The notes under the pieces: model-generated | The model's input: only the letters and a program-made list of their open reading frames with translations | What the model was told of the DNA's origin: nothing | The model's database searches: none | Origin: Megaustenia siamemsis | Lineage: Eukaryota; Mollusca; Gastropoda; Stylommatophora; Ariophantidae | DNA length: 64,000 nucleotides | Direction: 5' to 3' | Assembly (NCBI GenBank): GCA_032433765.1 | Contig: JAVIAB010000041.1 | Coordinates: 78,049,835-78,113,834 of the forward strand | Translations under genes and position numbers: made by a program | Shown: positions 59,770 through 64,000 of the stretch, piece by piece | Layout of the letters: every line of letters starts with the position of its first letter | Position numbering within the stretch: position 1 is the first letter of the stretch

Positions 59770-60110
59770 GTCTTTACTACCGCCATCTTCAGCTCTCAAG
59801 CTATAAACCACTAGCCTTTACTCATGGCATGTGTTTGGGACTGCCGCCATCTTCAGCTCTCAAGCTATAAACCACTAGCCTTTACTCATGGCATGTGTTT
59901 GGGACTGCCGCCATCTTCAGCTCTCAAGCTATAAACCACTAGCCTTTACTCATGGCATGTGTTTGGGACTGCCGCCATCTTCAGCTCTCAAGCTATAAAC
60001 CACTAGCCTTTACTCGTGGCATGTGTTTGGGACTGCCGCCATCTTCAGCTCTCAAGCTATAAACCACTAGCCTTTACTCATGGCATGTGTTTGGGGCTGC
60101 CGCCATTTTT
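59770..60110. repeat. 63-bp minisatellite (about 5 copies)
   Basis: 63-bp units with core cgccatcttcagctctcaag, nearly identical. The array ends at a G run (60113-60124). Confidence 0.95.
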
Positions 60111-60189
60111 AAAAGGGGGGGGGGGATTACGTGTGAGTCGCTTGATAGAAAATAGCTGGAAGGTTTCTGAGAAAACCAGAGCGGTGAGA

Positions 60190-60541
60190 AACATACATAT
60201 TGTCTGATTGTGAATGTTCACATACATATTGTCTGATTGTGAATGTTCACATACATATTGTCTTATTGTGAATGTTCACATACATATTGTCTGATTGTGA
60301 ATGTTCACATACATATTGTCTGATTGTGAATGTTCACATACATATTGTCTGATTGTGAATGTTCACATACATATTGTCTTATTGTGAATGTTCACATACA
60401 TATTGTCTTATTGTGAATGTTCACATACATATTGTCTTATTGTGAATGTTCACATACATATTGTCTTATTGTGAATGTTCACATACATATTGTCTTATTG
60501 TGAATGTTCACATACATATTGTCTTATTGTGAATGTTCACA
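60190..60541. repeat. 29-bp minisatellite (12 copies)
   Basis: 29-bp units with core cacatacatattgtctgatt. Unit types gtctgattg and gtcttattg are grouped, with the second type filling the last six copies. Confidence 0.95.
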
Positions 60542-60940
60542 GCGAGGGTGTTTGCTGTTAGGGAGAAGGGCAAAATGTCACAGAATTAATGTGGAAGCTC
60601 GTGAAGTAACTTGGATTAACAATACTGACATGGTTACTATGTCAGATAAATAAGAGAAGATAAAGAAGGAAACGTAAACAAAAGAAACAGTGAGCAGACA
60701 ATGAAAGTTTACAGGACATTGGTGGCAGAGATATACAAATAGCACTATCGTCCGTTCCACAACTTATGCACCTCATCAAATTGCAACAACTTAATAACCG
60801 TTCGGTTTTAATTGTTGATATTATGTATGTAATCTATGTATTATTATTTCGTTATATTGTTTTTAAATCATTGGAAACAAATAGTTTTTATTGTGTCTTT
60901 TTTGTGGTATATAAAAAAATAATACAAATAGTGATACAAG
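60542..60940. other. Unassigned AT-rich sequence
   Basis: No supported feature. Confidence 0.4.
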
Positions 60941-60949
60941 TGAAACAGA

Positions 60950-61335
60950 ATGTGTGCAGCTTCTACTGGTCAAGATTACACTCGCAATGTAAAAACATTA
61001 ATAAATACAACTTCACTTCAAAGGCGTAGGAAAACTATTCATGGACTAGGAGTAATTGCAATGAGTCTAAAGACGAAATATATTAGGAAGAAACAATCAT
61101 TATTTTGTGGCCATTTAATGAGAATAGAACAGCTGGAATATATTGTAACAGTTGGGAAAATTGAGGGACAGAGAGATAGAGGGAAGAAAAGAGAAAACAT
61201 ACCAGGCAGCTTAAGAGAATTGGTGGGCAGAAGGTCAAGAACAGAAATGATAAATAACTGTCGAGATCAAAAGTTATGGAAAGACATGATCATTTGCGCC
61301 AGCAGGCCCGGTACTTGATGATGATGATGAAAGAT
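60950..61335 (+). mobile_element. RTE-like LINE, 3' fragment with (ATG)n tail
   Basis: A 122-codon frame ends with KKQSLFCGHLMRIEQLEYIV, then GKIEGQRDRGKKRENIPGSL, then a short tail ending ICASRPGT and a stop, then tgatgatgatgatga. The GHLMR and GKIEGxRxRGK blocks and the closing RPGT fit an RTE-type C-terminus. The 5' side is missing. Confidence 0.75.
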
Positions 61336-61399
61336 GAAATTAGTTACGTTTACTTGGAATTCTTGTAGGGGCTCAATAATTTTCTGAGTTGACAAATAT

Positions 61400-61545
61400 C
61401 AAAGATACCAGCGACTTTGAGTAAACTTACCTAGATTATTTATAACCTATACATTTGGATCATCAGGTACTGTGAGATACCAGCGACTTTGAGTAAACTT
61501 ACCTAGATTATTTATAACCTATACATTTGTATCATCAGGTACTGT
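61400..61545. repeat. 72-bp direct duplication (2 copies)
   Basis: Two nearly identical copies beginning gataccagcgactttgagta. Confidence 0.95.
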
Positions 61546-62017
61546 GTAAAGGCCACACGCACAAAATTATGGTAATCCATCCATCTGTTTCCGAGAAATT
61601 TGATGACGTTTGAGGGAATGAGTTGTGAAGTGGGCTATAATTGAACATTTGTAGCCCCGTAGTCGACGAGAGAGTGCGAGAGAGAGTGAGAGAGTGAGAG
61701 AGTAAGACATAATGCTTGCTTTATAACGATTTCAAATTATGACACGTTTATAAACAACATTTGAAAATGGAGTCTAAAAGAAAATAAATCTTATGTGCTA
61801 TACGCCATTTTGATCTTATTAATCAAACTATGGAAATGTAGGTACAATGGATAATCAATGATAACCAGCCATTGTCTGTGTTGTCTTTGGAGTAAACCCT
61901 GAGGAAAATTCCGGAGTGGAGTCAGCAAGGCAGCTCAGTGTTGATTTCAATATTGTTCTGGCAACTCCTGCGACGCATCTGGAACCAAATTTGTTCTGGC
62001 CCTGTCAGACCTTCTAG
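61546..62017. other. Unassigned sequence
   Basis: Short gagagagt repeats near 61667-61705; otherwise unique. Confidence 0.4.
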
Positions 62018-64000
62018 GTTCGGCTGTGTAGAGAGAAGAACCATGTTGTATGGGTTCGGCTGTGTAGAGAGAATAGCCATGTTGTATGGTTCGGCCGTGT
62101 AGAGAGAATAGCCATGTTGTATGGTTCGGCCGTGTAGAGAGAGGAACCATGTTGTATGGGTTGGGCCGTGTAGAGAGAGGAACCATGTTGTATGGGTTGG
62201 GCCGTGTAGAGAGAGGAACCATGTTGTATGGGTTGGGCCGTGTAGAGAGAGGAACCATGTTGTATGGGTTGGGCCGTGTAGAGAGAAGAACCATGTTGTA
62301 TGGGTTCGGCTGTGTAGAGAGAAGAACCATGTTGTATGGGTTCGGCTGCGTAGAGAGAAGAACCATGTTGTATGGGTTCGGCTGTGTAGAGAGAAGAACC
62401 ATGTTGTATGGGTTGGGCTGTGTAGAGAGAAGAACCATGTTGTATGGGTTCGGCTGCGTAGAGAGAAGAACCATGTTGTATGGGTTGGGCTGCGTAGAGA
62501 GAAGAACCATGTTGTATGGGTTCGGCTGCGTAGAGAGAAGAACCATATTGTATGGGTTGGGCTGTGTAGAGAGAAGAACCATGTTGTATGGGTTGGGCTG
62601 CGTAGAGAGAAGAACCATGTTGTATGGGTTGGGCTGTGTAGAGAGAAGAACCATGTTGTATGGGTTGGGCTGCGTAGAGAGAAGAACCATGTTGTATGGG
62701 TTGGGCTGTGTAGAGAGAAGAACCATGTTGTATGGGTTGGGCTGCGTAGAGAGAAGAGCCATGTTGTATGGGTTCGGCTGTGTAGAGAGAAGAGCCATGT
62801 TGTATGGGTTGGGCTGTGTAGAGAGAAGAGCCATGTTGTATGGGTTCGGCTGTGTAGAGAGAAGAACCATGTTGTATGGGTTCGGCTGTGTAGAGAGAAG
62901 AACCATGTTGTATGGGTTCGGCTGTGTAGAGAGAAGAACCATGTTGTATGGGTTCGGCTGTGTAGAGAGAAGAACCATGTTGTATGGGTTCGGCTGTGTA
63001 GAGAGAAGAACCATGTTGTATGGGTTCGGCTGTGTAGAGAGAAGAACCATGTTGTATGGGTTGGGCTGCGTAGAGAGAAGAGCCATGTTGTATGGGTTCG
63101 GCTGTGTAGAGAGAAGAGCCATGTTGTATGGGTTGGGCTGTGTAGAGAGAAGAGCCATGTTGTATGGGTTCGGCTGTGTAGAGAGAAGAACCATGTTGTA
63201 TGGGTTCGGCTGTGTAGAGAGAAGAACCATGTTGTATGGGTTCGGCTGTGTAGAGAGAAGAGCCATGTTGTATGGGTTCGGCTGTGTAGAGAGAAGAACC
63301 ATGTTGTATGGGTTCGGCTGTGTAGAGAGAAGAACCATGTTGTATGGGTTCGGCTGTGTAGAGAGAAGAGCCATGTTGTATGGGTTCGGCTGTGTAGAGA
63401 GAAGAACCATGTTGTATGGGTTCGGCTGTGTAGAGAGAAGAACCATGTTGTATGGGTTCGGCTGTGTAGAGAGAAGAACCATGTTGTAAGGTTTGGCTGT
63501 ATAGAGAGAATAACCATGTTGTAAGGTTCGGCTGTATAGAGAGAAGAACCATGTTGTATTGGTTCGGCTGTATAGAGAGAAGAACCGTGTTGTATTGGTT
63601 CGGCTGTATAGAGAGAAGAACCATGTTGTATTGGTTCGGCTGTGTAGAGAGAAGAGCCATGTTGTATGGGTTCGGCTGTGTAGAGAGAAGAGCCATGTTG
63701 TATGGGTTCGGCTGTATAGAGAGAAGAACCGTGTTGTATTGGTTCGGCTGTATAGAGAGAAGAACCATGTTGTATTGGTTCGGCTGTATAGAGAGAAGAA
63801 CCATGTTGTAAGGTTCGGCTGTATAGAGAGAAGAACCATGTTGTAAGGTTCGGCTGTATAGAGAGAAGAACCATGTTGTAAGGTTCGGCTGTATAGAGAG
63901 AAGAACCATGTTGTAAGGTTCGGCTGTGTAGAGAGAAGAACCATGTTGTAAGGTTCGGCTGTATAGAGAGAAGAACCATGTTGTAAGGTTCGGCTGTATA
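62018..64000. repeat. 36-bp satellite (about 55 copies, continues beyond window)
   Basis: Units of 36 bp (35 where the unit ends tatgg or taagg) with core tgtagagagaagaaccatgt. Because 36 is a multiple of three, ORFs up to 685 codons are open in several frames on both strands, for example MLYGFGCVERRT on plus. I judge none to be a gene. Subtypes (gtgtag, gcgtag, gtatag; ttcgg, ttggg) occur in patches, and blocks around 62750-62870 and 63060-63180 repeat the same order of variants. Confidence 0.97.

Noticed and set aside
61922..63979. Very long ORFs (up to 685 codons) in several frames on both strands
   Set aside because: They coincide exactly with the 36-bp satellite. A stop-free unit of 12 codons opens many frames at once, and no signal, domain or codon-position bias supports coding.
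56314..64000. Exon A of CUB-1
   Set aside because: I searched the minus strand for the SPxYP motif followed by a GTAAG donor and found none; it probably lies beyond the window.

Overview
This is eukaryotic, very probably invertebrate-animal, AT-rich genomic DNA. It has no bacterial or phage organisation. The evidence is spliced exons with GT/AG borders, long introns, several families of non-LTR retrotransposons with target-site duplications (TSDs), tRNA-derived SINEs, and an extreme load of tandem repeats. A lophotrochozoan, perhaps a mollusc, would fit the combination of RTE-like LINEs, tRNA SINEs with a long non-tRNA body and many-CUB proteins. That placement is inference, not something the sequence proves.

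The only host gene I can support lies on the minus strand and runs through almost the whole window. Ten short exons (56186-56313, 50468-50626, 48352-48433, 47614-47750, 27481-27636, 21030-21111, 16747-16874, 11374-11532, 3045-3126, 289-413) appear in the strict order B-C-A-B-C-A-B-C-A-B. A, B and C are the first, middle and last parts of a CUB domain. Exon A is always 82 nt, exon B is 125-137 nt and exon C is 156-159 nt, and the splice phases are the same in every cassette. The window therefore holds an internal piece of a gene for an extracellular protein with at least four consecutive CUB domains. Both ends of the gene lie outside.

Everything else is intron content, or flank upstream of 56313. 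Region by region: 0.3-11 kb has arrays of 41, 30, 54 and 42 bp, an unknown 1.45-kb insertion carrying a cysteine-rich ORF, RTE-like LINE copies and SINEs. 11-23 kb has arrays of 46, 51, 36, 39, 64 and 20 bp, a nearly intact 5'-truncated RTE-like LINE (14221-16619) and LINE relics. 23-30 kb has arrays of 40, 31 and 74 bp. 29950-41867 is one array of about 271 copies of a 44-bp unit. 42-48 kb has a (GT)n tract and a decayed RNase-H-bearing LINE. 48-57 kb has LINE relics, SINEs and a 46-bp array. 57-64 kb has (ATC)n, a 93-bp inverted/tandem repeat, arrays of 63 and 29 bp, and a 36-bp array that continues past the window end.

The most striking result concerns the 12-kb satellite. Its unit occurs once, unexpanded, inside an RNase-H-domain retroelement fragment at 50694-51062. 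There it is bounded by a 5-bp direct repeat spaced exactly 44 bp apart. The flanks of the satellite are the two halves of that same element, so the array appears to have grown from inside a retroelement copy within a CUB-gene intron. Most long ORFs in the window are by-products of tandem repeats whose period is a multiple of three and are not listed as genes.
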